Assembly: GCA_000434175.1 (NCBI GenBank)
Contig: HF999802.1
Span: 2,511-26,604, forward strand
Length of the DNA: 24,094 nt
Origin: Mycoplasma sp. CAG:611
Lineage (GTDB): Bacteria > Bacillota_I > Bacilli_A > RF39 > UBA660
Direction of reading: 5' to 3'
Shown here: positions 15,138-22,952 of the stretch, in pieces
Layout of the letters: every line of letters starts with the position of its first letter
Position numbering within the stretch: position 1 is the first letter of the stretch
Made by a program: the position numbers and the translations under genes
Notes under the pieces: generated by a model
Told to the model about the DNA's origin: nothing
The model's database searches: none
What the model saw: the letters and a program-made list of their open reading frames with translations, nothing else

Positions 15138-15942
15138 AATTTTCTAATTTTGCTTGAATAACAAGTCTATTATTACTATTTAAGTAACATGTTGAAAGAG
15201 TTATTATTTTATCATCAACATTAACTTCTGTATTAAAGTTTTTGATACTTTTGCTTAAAGAATCACTGATATAATTACTAAACTCTTGATTAGTAAATGA
15301 TGTTTTTAAATAAGAATCAGTTTTCTTTGTTGTATAAATAGAAAATATTTTATATTTATAATTATCTTTAGGAGTTTTAAGTTCAATAATTAAGTTATTC
15401 TCATTTTCATACCATGATTTTTCTAAAGTGTTTTTTAGACTACTAAACATTAAATCATTTTTATAAGTATGACCATATATAATTATATTTTTGCTTAAAT
15501 TATCTAAGTTATTTCTATAATCAACATATACCCAACCAAATGTACTATATCTCTTTTCAAAATTATGATTTAAATAAAACTTATTATCTGTTGTTTTAAC
15601 AATAGGTAAGTCAACTTTAGTATTTTTTACCATTAACCACCCAACTGTATCGGAATTAGTATTTAATAGCTCTGTAAAGTCATATAAATCTTTTTTAATT
15701 TCTTCTTTTTCAATTAAAGTAGGTTTATTATTTACAATATTTTCTTCATATTCTTTTGCTTTTTTAATTTCTTCTTTATAATCATTTATACTTTTTATGC
15801 CAATACCAGCACCAATTAAAGTTACAATTGTAATTATGTTTATTAAAATAACGACATATTTATTTTTCTTTTTTATTTTAAGTTTATTTTTTTCATAACT
15901 ATTTTTTAAAAAAGAATTTAAGTCATCAAAACCTTTATCCAT
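15136..15942 (-). CDS. Class B-type sortase
   Basis: 268 residues. Sortases are membrane-anchored cysteine transpeptidases that link surface proteins to peptidoglycan or to each other. The start is the ATG at 15942, because GGGTG lies six bases before it; the upstream GTG at 15951 is part of that site. A basic N-terminus precedes a membrane helix (VVILINIITIVTLIGAGIGI, about 31-50) and a coiled stretch. The catalytic domain shows DTVGWLMV...VDLPIV, His in IIYGHTYKND, Cys in ITLSTCYL and Arg in NNRLVIQAKL, the His-Cys-Arg triad. The long N-terminal helix region and GHTYKND with LSTC match class B. No substrate with an LPXTG- or NPQTN-like sorting signal is in the window, so its client is unknown. 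Confidence 0.88.
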   Translation of the reverse strand: MDKGFDDLNSFLKNSYEKNKLKIKKKNKYVVILINIITIVTLIGAGIGIKSINDYKEEIKKAKEYEENIVNNKPTLIEKEEIKKDLYDFTELLNTNSDTVGWLMVKNTKVDLPIVKTTDNKFYLNHNFEKRYSTFGWVYVDYRNNLDNLSKNIIIYGHTYKNDLMFSSLKNTLEKSWYENENNLIIELKTPKDNYKYKIFSIYTTKKTDSYLKTSFTNQEFSNYISDSLSKSIKNFNTEVNVDDKIITLSTCYLNSNNRLVIQAKLEN

Positions 15943-15967
15943 GATAATCACCCTTTATTCTAACAAT

Positions 15968-15996
15968 AGTATACGATAAAACTTTCCATTTGTCTA
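15968..15996 (-). promoter_or_regulatory. Promoter of the sortase gene
   Basis: On the minus strand, TAGACA (15996-15991) and TATACT (15973-15968) are separated by exactly 17 bases, each one mismatch from consensus. The GGGTG binding site and the ATG at 15942 follow. Confidence 0.65.
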
Positions 15997-16004
15997 TATT
16001 GAAT

Positions 16005-16049
16005 TTATGTAAACATATATGTAAATATATAAGTAAAATATGTAAAACA
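16005..16049. repeat. Four near-copies of an ATGTAAA motif between divergent genes
   Basis: Between the sortase promoter and the gene at 16097, TGTAAAC, TGTAAAT, AGTAAAA and TGTAAAA recur at intervals of about 10-13 bases. Spacing near one helical turn could mean regulator binding, but AT-rich intergenic DNA produces such patterns easily. Confidence 0.3.
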
Positions 16050-16096
16050 ACATGATTTTATAGTAAAATATAAGTGAATATAAAGGAGATGAGTTT

Positions 16097-16708
16097 ATGA
16101 ATAGTAATAATATGTCTAATAAAGATTTATATAATAAACAAATTTCCATTATAATAACAAGATTTAAAAATAGATTATGTGAAGACATTGAATTTAATAA
16201 TTTATTTTCTAATAATAATTATGAAATAGAAGTAAATAATCTTTGCTTAAATATTAAAAATATCATTACAATAGTAGAAGATAAAACAGATGAAAGTATT
16301 GCTTATTTAAGTGATGAACTAGATAAATTACTTTCTAATTCACTTCTTAGTATGAAAGAATATAATTTTTCAATAAGTAAATATAAATCTAAAATAAATG
16401 ATATAAAAAAAATAAATGCATTTGAAATAAATAAAATAGATAAAAATATTGAATTATTTATTTACAAGTTATCTATTATGTATAATTTAAAGAATAATGT
16501 TACTACATATAAAATACTTGTATCCATTTTAAATAGTTTAAAATTAGAATTAATTAATAGTTATAAAACTATATTAAATGATAAATTAGATAATATTTTA
16601 TTAAATATAAATATGTATTTAAAAGATATGTTAAAAGATATTGAAAATAAAAATTGGACTTCAGCATATTCAAATAACTGGGTAGGTTCAACATTAAAAA
16701 AGAATTAA
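16097..16708 (+). CDS. Chimeric protein: unknown helical N-terminus joined to the middle of an A module
   Basis: 203 residues in the zero frame. AAGGAGATGAG precedes the ATG. Residues 1 to about 180 are a Lys/Asn/Leu-rich, probably coiled-coil, cytoplasmic protein with no signal peptide or family I recognise. From about residue 181 (16638) the sequence turns into an A module: DIENKNW--AYSNNWVGSTLKK matches SIGDKFWDGSVSNNWARP---N. The frame then stops at 16706, directly after the slippery heptamer A AAA AAG (16696-16702), and the A module continues in the -1 frame to 17232. Either a base was lost from the A run, or -1 frameshifting makes a fusion of about 378 residues. The original C-terminus of the N-terminal gene is missing. 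Confidence 0.6.
   Translation: MNSNNMSNKDLYNKQISIIITRFKNRLCEDIEFNNLFSNNNYEIEVNNLCLNIKNIITIVEDKTDESIAYLSDELDKLLSNSLLSMKEYNFSISKYKSKINDIKKINAFEINKIDKNIELFIYKLSIMYNLKNNVTTYKILVSILNSLKLELINSYKTILNDKLDNILLNINMYLKDMLKDIENKNWTSAYSNNWVGSTLKKN
16696..16702 (+). other. A AAA AAG slippery heptamer at an A-module frame break
   Basis: The heptamer is in the correct zero frame (TTA AAA AAG AAT TAA), two codons before the stop. A -1 slip gives ...KK-ELNETYLNSL, restoring family similarity exactly. An SD-like GGGTAGG lies about nine bases upstream (16679-16685), as in the dnaX-type stimulator arrangement. No clear downstream stem-loop is seen. Confidence 0.45.
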
Positions 16709-17232
16709 ACGAAACATATTTAAATAGTTTAACAAGTGAAGCACAAAGTATGATATCTAATGCAAAATATTATCTTGGAGGATTTAATGGTGGTACTTCA
16801 ACAACAACTCCCGTAGCTATGTATAGTTATGAAAGAAAAATAAAAAATACAAAAAGTAATGAGTTTTATTATGGAACAAATCCAAATAGTTGGATAGGTA
16901 AAATAGGCCTTATGTATGTAAGTGATTATGGGTATGCAAGTAGTAATTGTGAAGGAAAAAATTTATATATATATGGAAATAATACTGATGATATAAGGCA
17001 ATGTAATTCAACAAATTGGCTATATAATATAAAAATAAATGAATGGCTACTAAATCAAGATCCTGATTATGCCTATGGTGTTTTTTATTTGCATAATGTA
17101 GGATATATAACAGATGGTGGGATAGCTTACAATTACCAGTATGCTACGCGTCCAGTTGTTTATCTAAAATCAAATATTAAAATAACCGGAGGAGATGGAA
17201 CAAGTACTAATCCATATACATTTGGATTATAA
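16702..17232 (+). pseudogene. C-terminal part of an A module in the -1 frame
   Basis: The frame is open from 16702 (ELNETYLNSL...), with a first ATG at 16750 inside the conserved SMI-N-KYYLGG motif and no ribosome binding site. It is thus expressed only by frameshifting, or it is a relic or silent cassette. It aligns with the other A modules throughout: YERKIKNTKSNEFYYGTNPN, GLMYVSDYGYA, NWLYNIKINEWLL, then a divergent stretch and ATRPVVYLKSNIKITGGDGT ending NPYTFGL. The divergent stretch (about 17048-17150) has GCC, TAC and TAC codons but a weaker NNY bias than the other copies. A terminator follows at 17241. Confidence 0.6.
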
Positions 17233-17240
17233 TATTTAAT

Positions 17241-17273
17241 AAATACACTAAGGTTAAACTTGGTGTATTTTTA
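17241..17273 (+). terminator. Intrinsic terminator after the A-module copy
   Basis: A 12-bp stem (AAATACACTAAG / CTTGGTGTATTT, one T-G pair) with a 6-base loop and a following T run. Confidence 0.85.
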
Positions 17274-17318
17274 CTTGAAAAAAAGAAAAAAATATGGTAT
17301 TAATAATAAGACTTATAA

Positions 17319-17347
17319 TTTACATTAAAGATCTTTAGTGTTATAAT
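17319..17347 (+). promoter_or_regulatory. Promoter of the dnaG-rpoD-trmK operon
   Basis: TTTACA (17319-17324) and TATAAT (17342-17347) are 17 bases apart, with a TG at 17339-17340 making an extended -10. The dnaG start follows 30 bases later. Confidence 0.75.
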
Positions 17348-17377
17348 AATGGCATGATATGAAAAAGGAGGATTCTT

Positions 17378-19096
17378 ATGAATGATAATGATTTAATAAA
17401 AGAAGTAAGAAGTGCTTCTAATATTGTAGATGTTATATCTAGTTATCTTCCTTTAGTAAAAAAAGGTAAAAATTATTTTGGCGTGTGTCCTTTTCATGAT
17501 GATAATAATCCAAGTATGAGTGTTAGTGAAGATAAACAAATTTATAAATGTTTTTCATGTGGGGCAAGTGGTAATGTTTTTAATTTTGTAATGGATTATG
17601 AAAAAATAGATTTTAAAAGTGCTTTATATTTACTTGCTAAAAGAAGTGGTATAAATGTATCTAATAATTTAGTTAAAACAAATAATAAAAATGATAAATT
17701 TTATGAAATATATAATATTGCAGAAAAGTATTATCAAAATAATTTAAATACATCTTTAGGGCTTGAAGCTAAGTCATATTTACATAATAGGGGTATTGAT
17801 GATGAACTTATAAAACATTTTAAAATAGGTTTATCTTTAAAAGAACAAGATGGTTTGGTAAATCTTTTAGTTAAGAAAAACTATAGTATTAAAGATATTT
17901 CTTTAATTGGATTATCTAATATGGATAAAGATTTATATATTAATCGTATTATGTTTCCTTTATTTAATACAAATGGGAATACGATAGGGTTTTCTGGAAG
18001 AATATATAATATGAAAAGTGATAGTAAGTATATTAATACAAGAGAAACTTTAATATTTAAAAAAGGAGAAAATTTATATAATTATCATTTAGCTAAAGAT
18101 GAAGCAAGAAAGGAAAAGTCTTTAATTGTCGTGGAAGGTTTTATGGATGTTATTAGACTTTATTCAATTGGAGTTAAAAATGTTGTAGCTCTTATGGGAA
18201 CAAGTCTTACGAAAGAACAAACTACTTTGATTAAAAGAACTTCTACTAATATAATATTAATGCTTGATGGTGATAATCCTGGTAAAAAAGCTATTGTTAA
18301 TGTTGGACATATCTTAGAAGAAGAAAATTTAAGGGTTAATGTTGTTGCTTTGCCTGAAGAATTAGACCCAGATGAATATATCTTAAAATATGGTAAAGAA
18401 AGGTTTATAAATCTTTTAAATAATCCTATTGAATATAGTGAATTTAAAATAAATTATTTAAAGGAAGGAAAAGATTTAACTAAAATTGACGAACAGTCTT
18501 CCTATGTTAATGAAGTTTTACAAGAATTATCTAATATAGATGATGATATAAAAAAAGAACTTATTTTAAAAAAGCTAGAGAAAGAATTTAATCTTGATAT
18601 AGAATTTTTAAGAAATAAGTTGCAAAATATGCAGAAAAGTGGTAAAATTGAAACGTTAAAAAAACCAGATGATGTTAAGTTAATTAAACTTGATAAATAT
18701 CAAAAAGCAACTTATGCAATATTAAATGAAATGCTAAATAATTATAATGCAATTAAAACTTATGAAAAAAGATTAAATTATTTACCATATGAAACTGCTA
18801 GGTATTTAGCTAATGAAATTATTTATTATTCTAAACATGAAAAAGATTTTGTTTTGGCAGATTTTATAACACAAGTAAGTGATAAAGAAGAGTTAGCTTT
18901 ATATTTAAAGGAAGTATTAAAATATGATAATGAAGTCGTTTCTATGGCAAATTTTGATGATTATCTTAAAGTGATCGAAGAATATAAAAAGAACCAAGAA
19001 ATAAAAAGGTTAAAAGAATTAATGAAAAAAGAAGTCGATCAAGAAAAGAAAGCTTTAATTGCAGATAAGATTAGATTAGTTAAGATGGGGAGCTGA
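17378..19096 (+). CDS. dnaG: DNA primase
   Basis: 572 residues. It makes RNA primers for replication at the fork with DnaB-type helicase. AAAGGAGG precedes the ATG. The N-terminal CHC2 zinc finger is complete (C37, H40, C58, C61 in VCPFHDDNNPSM...KCFSCGASGN). The catalytic core contains NRIMFPLFNTNGNTIGFSGR. The Toprim fold shows E253 in VVEGFMDV and D297-G-D299 in LMLDGDNPGKKA. The C-terminal helicase-interaction domain is shorter and less conserved. It ends in TGA, which shows TGA is a stop here. dnaG followed directly by rpoD is the classic Gram-positive macromolecular synthesis order. Confidence 0.96.
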   Translation: MNDNDLIKEVRSASNIVDVISSYLPLVKKGKNYFGVCPFHDDNNPSMSVSEDKQIYKCFSCGASGNVFNFVMDYEKIDFKSALYLLAKRSGINVSNNLVKTNNKNDKFYEIYNIAEKYYQNNLNTSLGLEAKSYLHNRGIDDELIKHFKIGLSLKEQDGLVNLLVKKNYSIKDISLIGLSNMDKDLYINRIMFPLFNTNGNTIGFSGRIYNMKSDSKYINTRETLIFKKGENLYNYHLAKDEARKEKSLIVVEGFMDVIRLYSIGVKNVVALMGTSLTKEQTTLIKRTSTNIILMLDGDNPGKKAIVNVGHILEEENLRVNVVALPEELDPDEYILKYGKERFINLLNNPIEYSEFKINYLKEGKDLTKIDEQSSYVNEVLQELSNIDDDIKKELILKKLEKEFNLDIEFLRNKLQNMQKSGKIETLKKPDDVKLIKLDKYQKATYAILNEMLNNYNAIKTYEKRLNYLPYETARYLANEIIYYSKHEKDFVLADFITQVSDKEELALYLKEVLKYDNEVVSMANFDDYLKVIEEYKKNQEIKRLKELMKKEVDQEKKALIADKIRLVKMGS

Positions 19097-19104
19097 AATA
19101 TTAT

Positions 19105-20205
19105 ATGATTAATGAAATTAAAACATTTGAAGAAAGAAAACAAGAATTATTAGAAATAGGTTTAAAAAATAAAAAGGTTACTTTTGAAGAAATTGCAGAG
19201 AAATTAAAAGGCATTGAACCAGATAGTGATTTACTTGATGATTTATATAATATGTTTGTTCAAAATGGTATTGAAGTAGTCGGAGCAGATGTAGAAAATA
19301 TAAACGAAGAAGAAGATGAAGAAGAAGATAGTGGAAGTGATTTTCTTGATTCAGTTGTATCAAATAAGGATATAAAAATTAATGACCCTGTTAGAATGTA
19401 TTTAAAAGAAATAGGAAGAATAAATCTTTTAACAGCAGATGAAGAATATGAATATGCATTGCAAGCTCAAGAAGGTAATGAAGATGCAAAAAGAATACTT
19501 GCTGAAAGTAATTTAAGACTTGTTGTATCTATTGCTAAAAGATATGTTGGTCGTGGTATGGCATTTTTAGATTTAATTCAAGAAGGAAATATAGGATTAA
19601 TGAAAGCTGTAGAAAAATTTGATCCAGGAAAAGGATATAAGTTTTCTACATATGCAACATGGTGGATAAGACAAGCTATTACTCGTGCTATAGCAGATCA
19701 AGCTCGTACTATAAGGGTACCAGTTCATATGGTTGAAACAATTAATAAACTTGCAAGAATTCAAAGACAATTGACCCAAGAATTAAATAGAGAACCAACA
19801 GAACAAGAATTAGCAAAAAAAATGAATTTAAGTGAAGAAAAAGTTCGTGAAGTTATGAAAATATCGCAAGAACCAGTTTCACTTGAAACACCAATTGGAG
19901 AGGAAGATGATTCACATCTTGGAGATTTTGTTCCTGATGAAAGAACAATGTCGCCAGAAGAATATACAACAAGTGAACTTTTAAAAGAAGAACTTGATAA
20001 TGTTTTATTAACTTTAACTGAAAGAGAAGAAAAAGTTTTAAAATTAAGATTCGGTTTAGAGGACGGACAATGTAGAACACTTGAAGAAGTAGGACAAATA
20101 TTTGGTGTTACAAGGGAAAGAATAAGACAAATTGAAGCTAAAGCTTTAAGAAAGATGAGACATCCATCAAGAAGTAAAAAATTAAAGGATTTTTTAACTG
20201 ATTAA
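19105..20205 (+). CDS. rpoD: Primary RNA polymerase sigma factor (SigA/RpoD)
   Basis: 366 residues. It directs RNA polymerase to housekeeping promoters. Region 1.1 is followed by an acidic linker (EEDEEEDSGSD, ~73-83), then region 1.2 (DPVRMYLKEIG), region 2 with SNLRLVVSIAKRYVGRGM, DLIQEGNIGLMKAVEKFD and the -10-reading YKFSTYATWWIRQAI, region 3 (RIPVHMVE-type), and region 4 ending in the -35-binding VTRERIRQIEAKALRKMRHPSR. All are near consensus, consistent with the TTGACA/TATAAT promoters in the window. It starts eight bases after dnaG without a strong Shine-Dalgarno of its own (GGGGAGC lies in the dnaG end). Its stop overlaps the trmK start (TAATG). Confidence 0.97.
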   Translation: MINEIKTFEERKQELLEIGLKNKKVTFEEIAEKLKGIEPDSDLLDDLYNMFVQNGIEVVGADVENINEEEDEEEDSGSDFLDSVVSNKDIKINDPVRMYLKEIGRINLLTADEEYEYALQAQEGNEDAKRILAESNLRLVVSIAKRYVGRGMAFLDLIQEGNIGLMKAVEKFDPGKGYKFSTYATWWIRQAITRAIADQARTIRVPVHMVETINKLARIQRQLTQELNREPTEQELAKKMNLSEEKVREVMKISQEPVSLETPIGEEDDSHLGDFVPDERTMSPEEYTTSELLKEELDNVLLTLTEREEKVLKLRFGLEDGQCRTLEEVGQIFGVTRERIRQIEAKALRKMRHPSRSKKLKDFLTD

Positions 20206-20864
20206 TGAATATCGATAATAGATTAAAAAGAATCACTGATTTTATACCAAGTGATTCTTATATTTTAGATGTTGGATGTGATCATGCTCTTCTTGATATT
20301 TATTTAGCATTAAATAGAAAAAATGTTAAATTAATTGCAAGTGATATTAATGAGAATCCTTTAAAAAAAGCACAAGAAAACATAAGAAAATATAACTTAG
20401 AAGATAAGATAACACTTGTAAAAGCAGATGGTATTTCTAAAATTAATGATGAAGTTGATATAGTTGTATTAGCAGGTATGGGGTCTTCTACAATTAATAA
20501 TATAATAAATAAAGATTTAGAAAAATTAAAAAATATAAAAAAAATAATCATATCATCTCATACATCTAATTTTGAATTAAGAGAAAATATGAATAAAAAA
20601 GGATTTAAAATAATAGATGAAGTAGTGGTTTTTGATAAAGGTAAATATTATGAAATAATTGTTTATGAAAATGGTAAAGAAACATTAAATAATTTAGAAT
20701 TAGAATATGGTCCAATTATAAGTAAAAGAAAAGATTCTGTAACTAAAGCATATTTTAATGAAAGATATTTAAAATTACTTGAACTTTATAATAATATACC
20801 TGTAAATAAACAATTAAAAGAGGATATAAATAAAAAGATTAAAGAAATAAAACAGTTTCTTTAA
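20205..20864 (+). CDS. trmK: tRNA (adenine(22)-N1)-methyltransferase
   Basis: 219 residues. TrmK (YqfN) methylates N1 of A22 in the tRNA D-arm using S-adenosylmethionine. The Rossmann-like domain shows the SAM motif ILDVGCDHALLDIYL (~19-33), an acidic SAM-ribose contact in IASDINENPLKKA, VKADGI, and VLAGMGSSTI, the TrmK counterpart of the catalytic motif. A helical C-terminal coiled-coil region (NNLELEYGPII...) follows, as in the family. Position after rpoD matches Bacillus yqfN. The expected next gene, a Nif3-like yqfO, is absent; a convergent yqfQ-like gene follows instead. Confidence 0.92.
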   Translation: MNIDNRLKRITDFIPSDSYILDVGCDHALLDIYLALNRKNVKLIASDINENPLKKAQENIRKYNLEDKITLVKADGISKINDEVDIVVLAGMGSSTINNIINKDLEKLKNIKKIIISSHTSNFELRENMNKKGFKIIDEVVVFDKGKYYEIIVYENGKETLNNLELEYGPIISKRKDSVTKAYFNERYLKLLELYNNIPVNKQLKEDINKKIKEIKQFL

Positions 20865-20871
20865 TCTTTTT
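20832..20871. terminator. Bidirectional terminator of trmK and the yqfQ-like gene
   Basis: A perfect 16-bp stem (AAAAAGATTAAAGAAA / TTTCTTTAATCTTTTT) with an 8-base loop. The trmK stop lies in one arm, and the yqfQ-like gene's stop is at the other end. Confidence 0.85.
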
Positions 20872-21310
20872 AATCAAAAAAAGTAGGACCATTATTGTTA
20901 GTAGAAATATTTTCTTCTTTAACAACTTCTTTTTTAGTAGTTGTATTATCATTTGTTTTAATACTATCACTAGAATTCATTGCTTTAGCAACACGAAACA
21001 TTGTTTTAGCATTATTAATAATAGGTTTTACTTGGGTAACAACAGGTATTGCTTGATTAATTACATTTAAAGTTTTAGATGCTCCATTTAAAAGATTTGA
21101 AAATGAAAATGTTTTAGTAGCACCAGTTACACCAGCACTAATACTTGATGTTGGTGCAAATATTCTTGATAAAAGCCCTGGATTTTTAGTAATTCCACCC
21201 ATAATAGGGTTTCTTAATGATCCGTTGATAAAAGAAGATGGTACGCTTCTAAAATTTATATTTTGAAAATTAGGATAAGTATAATAATTAAAATATGGGT
21301 TATTATTCAT
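20870..21310 (-). CDS. YqfQ/VrrA-like protein
   Basis: 146 residues from the ATG at 21310, chosen for GGAGG seven bases upstream. The N-terminus is Asn/Tyr/Pro-rich (NNNPYFNYYTYPN). It is followed by GGITKNPGLLSRIF, then LLNGASKTLNVINQAIPVVTQVKPIINNAKTMF, and a Thr/Asn/Lys tail. The GLLSR motif and the 'L---QK-IN--Q---P---Q--P---N' helix fit the YqfQ (VrrA) family, whose role is unknown. In Bacillus the family member lies in the same yqf neighbourhood as trmK and nfo, which supports the call. No clear signal peptide. Confidence 0.6.
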   Translation of the reverse strand: MNNNPYFNYYTYPNFQNINFRSVPSSFINGSLRNPIMGGITKNPGLLSRIFAPTSSISAGVTGATKTFSFSNLLNGASKTLNVINQAIPVVTQVKPIINNAKTMFRVAKAMNSSDSIKTNDNTTTKKEVVKEENISTNNNGPTFFD

Positions 21311-21351
21311 ATATTTTCCTCCTATTATAATGTATGCTAGTGAAATTCTAT

Positions 21352-21380
21352 TTGACAAAAGTATTTTTTTTTATTATAAT
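21352..21380 (+). promoter_or_regulatory. Consensus promoter of the gene at 21405
   Basis: TTGACA (21352-21357), 17 bases, TATAAT (21375-21380): a perfect match to the primary sigma consensus. The spacer carries a nine-T run. Confidence 0.85.
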
Positions 21381-21404
21381 ACATTGTTGTTAGGGGAAGT
21401 AGAT

Positions 21405-21887
21405 ATGCAAAAAACAAATACAAGAAAATTTATTTTATGTAGAAATAATACGAGATATTTTTATGTTGAAGAAACATTTAATCAATATGATCCACAATAT
21501 CATGTTTATTATAGAAATAATAATGTTACTGTGTTAACAAAAGAAATATTTGATATGACTTTTGGAGAAGATTATAGGTTAGATTTAATTGAGTTTTTAT
21601 TTAATATGAAATATGATTTAGAAATAAATAAAGAACTTGATAATATAGGTAATATTGATTTAATTTTTGAAGATATTAATGCTTTAATAAAAAAAATAAA
21701 TAGTAATTATTATAAAAATTATAATATTATAAAAAATACTTTAGTATATTATATGAATTTTTACAATGAAGTAATTGCAAGAAGACCTAAAACTAATGAA
21801 TATGAATATGATTATGAAGAAGATGTAATTAAATTACAAGCATTAAATGAACTTACAAGAGAAAGAAAAATATCAGGCAATAGATAA
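21405..21887 (+). CDS. Hypothetical protein
   Basis: 160 residues from the ATG at 21405 (AGGGGAAG upstream); a longer reading from 21330 would start upstream of the promoter. I do not recognise the family. It begins with a basic, aromatic region (RKFILCRNNTRYFYVEETFNQYDPQYHVYYRNNN), then an acidic, helical part with EFLFNMKYDLEINKEL and YYMNFYNEVIARRP, and ends with an acidic/Tyr stretch (EYEYDYEEDVIKL). No membrane segment. The strong promoter and own terminator suggest a monocistronic, well-expressed gene. Confidence 0.7.
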   Translation: MQKTNTRKFILCRNNTRYFYVEETFNQYDPQYHVYYRNNNVTVLTKEIFDMTFGEDYRLDLIEFLFNMKYDLEINKELDNIGNIDLIFEDINALIKKINSNYYKNYNIIKNTLVYYMNFYNEVIARRPKTNEYEYDYEEDVIKLQALNELTRERKISGNR

Positions 21888-21913
21888 GGATAAATGAAAT
21901 ATCATTTATCCTT
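21886..21913. terminator. Bidirectional terminator
   Basis: A perfect 12-bp stem AAGGATAAATGA / TCATTTATCCTT with loop AATA lies between the convergent genes and overlaps both stop codons. Confidence 0.88.
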
Positions 21914-22839
21914 TATTTATTGTCTATAAATTTATAGTAATATTCATCATATGAAAGTTCAGGGTAATTATCGTGCATATCTGTAGCTACTTTAACACCA
22001 ACATATCTATAATGCCAACTTTCATACATAAATCCTGTTATATCTTCAAGTTTTTTAGTATATCTTAAAATAAAACCATATTTATGAGCATTTTCATTCA
22101 TCCAAGTAAATGATTTAGTTTGATCAAAATATAACATATTTCCACCTTTAGTAGAACTAACATCAATTGTAAGACCTGTTTGATGTTCAGAATGTCCTGG
22201 CCTTGCCGTATCTATGTCAGCTTGTTTTTGTCCCATACTACTAACAGCGTTTTTATAAAGTTTTTCTTGCATTGAATAAGGCCTGTAAGCAGATTGTCCG
22301 TATACAGGAGTACCGTTTGCAATTGATGCTTCACTTAGCATTTCAAATGCTTCTTTAGCTTCTTTACGCATTTTTCTAACCGCAGTATTACCATTTATAA
22401 AATATTTACTACTTATTTCTTCTAAATCATCTGGTTCATAATTTTCACTTAGTTTTAAATATTTATTCATTAATAAAAGTATTCCTTTAGAAGTATCTGC
22501 ATCTTTTATATAAGAATAAAATTCTTTATCGAGTCCAATATTTACATGATTAACAACTTTTTCATAGTCATATGATTCATGATTTTCTTTATATGCTATA
22601 TATCTTGGGCCATTTTCTAATTTAAAGTTTAAACATTTTCTATACATCAAATAAGGATCTTTTGTTTCACTTGGTTTAGTAGTAGGTTTATCAGGTTTTG
22701 GATTATTTGTAGTATCATTATCATTTGGTTTATTACTATCAAATATTTTTCCTTCGTAACATATTAAAGTTAAAATACATGCAAGTATAATAATAACAAA
22801 TAAATAAATTGTATTCTTTTTCCTCTTTTTTCTTCTCAT
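21913..22839 (-). CDS. VanY-type D-alanyl-D-alanine carboxypeptidase (M15B)
   Basis: 308 residues from the ATG at 22839; the in-frame ATG at 22854 overlaps the GGAGG that serves 22839. A basic start (MRRKKRKKN) and one membrane helix (11-27) anchor an extracellular enzyme through a Pro/Thr/Lys-rich linker (about 37-63). The VanY domain shows YGQSAYRPYSMQ, PGHSEHQTGLTIDVS (zinc ligands H219 and D226) and ITGFMYESWHYRYVG (E273 general base, H276 zinc ligand). All key residues are present. It trims the terminal D-Ala of peptidoglycan stems, so it could supply some of the activity lost through the broken dacF-type gene next door. Vancomycin resistance is not implied; no van genes are present. Confidence 0.9.
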   Translation of the reverse strand: MRRKKRKKNTIYLFVIIILACILTLICYEGKIFDSNKPNDNDTTNNPKPDKPTTKPSETKDPYLMYRKCLNFKLENGPRYIAYKENHESYDYEKVVNHVNIGLDKEFYSYIKDADTSKGILLLMNKYLKLSENYEPDDLEEISSKYFINGNTAVRKMRKEAKEAFEMLSEASIANGTPVYGQSAYRPYSMQEKLYKNAVSSMGQKQADIDTARPGHSEHQTGLTIDVSSTKGGNMLYFDQTKSFTWMNENAHKYGFILRYTKKLEDITGFMYESWHYRYVGVKVATDMHDNYPELSYDEYYYKFIDNK

Positions 22840-22952
22840 AAAAATATCCTCCATATATTTATAATAACACTAAATAATATTTTATTAAATAAAAAAATAG
22901 TCTAATTTTATAAATATTACATAAAAATTTACTATAGAAGGAAGGTAAATGT

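Noticed and set aside
16005..16049. CRISPR-like array from the recurring TGTAAA motifs
   Set aside because: Units are far too short, imperfect and AT-only; no repeat-spacer structure exists here or elsewhere in the window.
17378..19096. Mycoplasma genetic code (TGA as Trp), suggested by the extreme AT content
   Set aside because: dnaG ends with TGA at the expected place, and Trp is encoded by TGG in conserved motifs, so the standard bacterial code applies.
21913..22839. VanY-type gene as evidence of vancomycin resistance
   Set aside because: No vanH/vanA/vanX or two-component genes are near; single M15B carboxypeptidases are common cell-wall enzymes.
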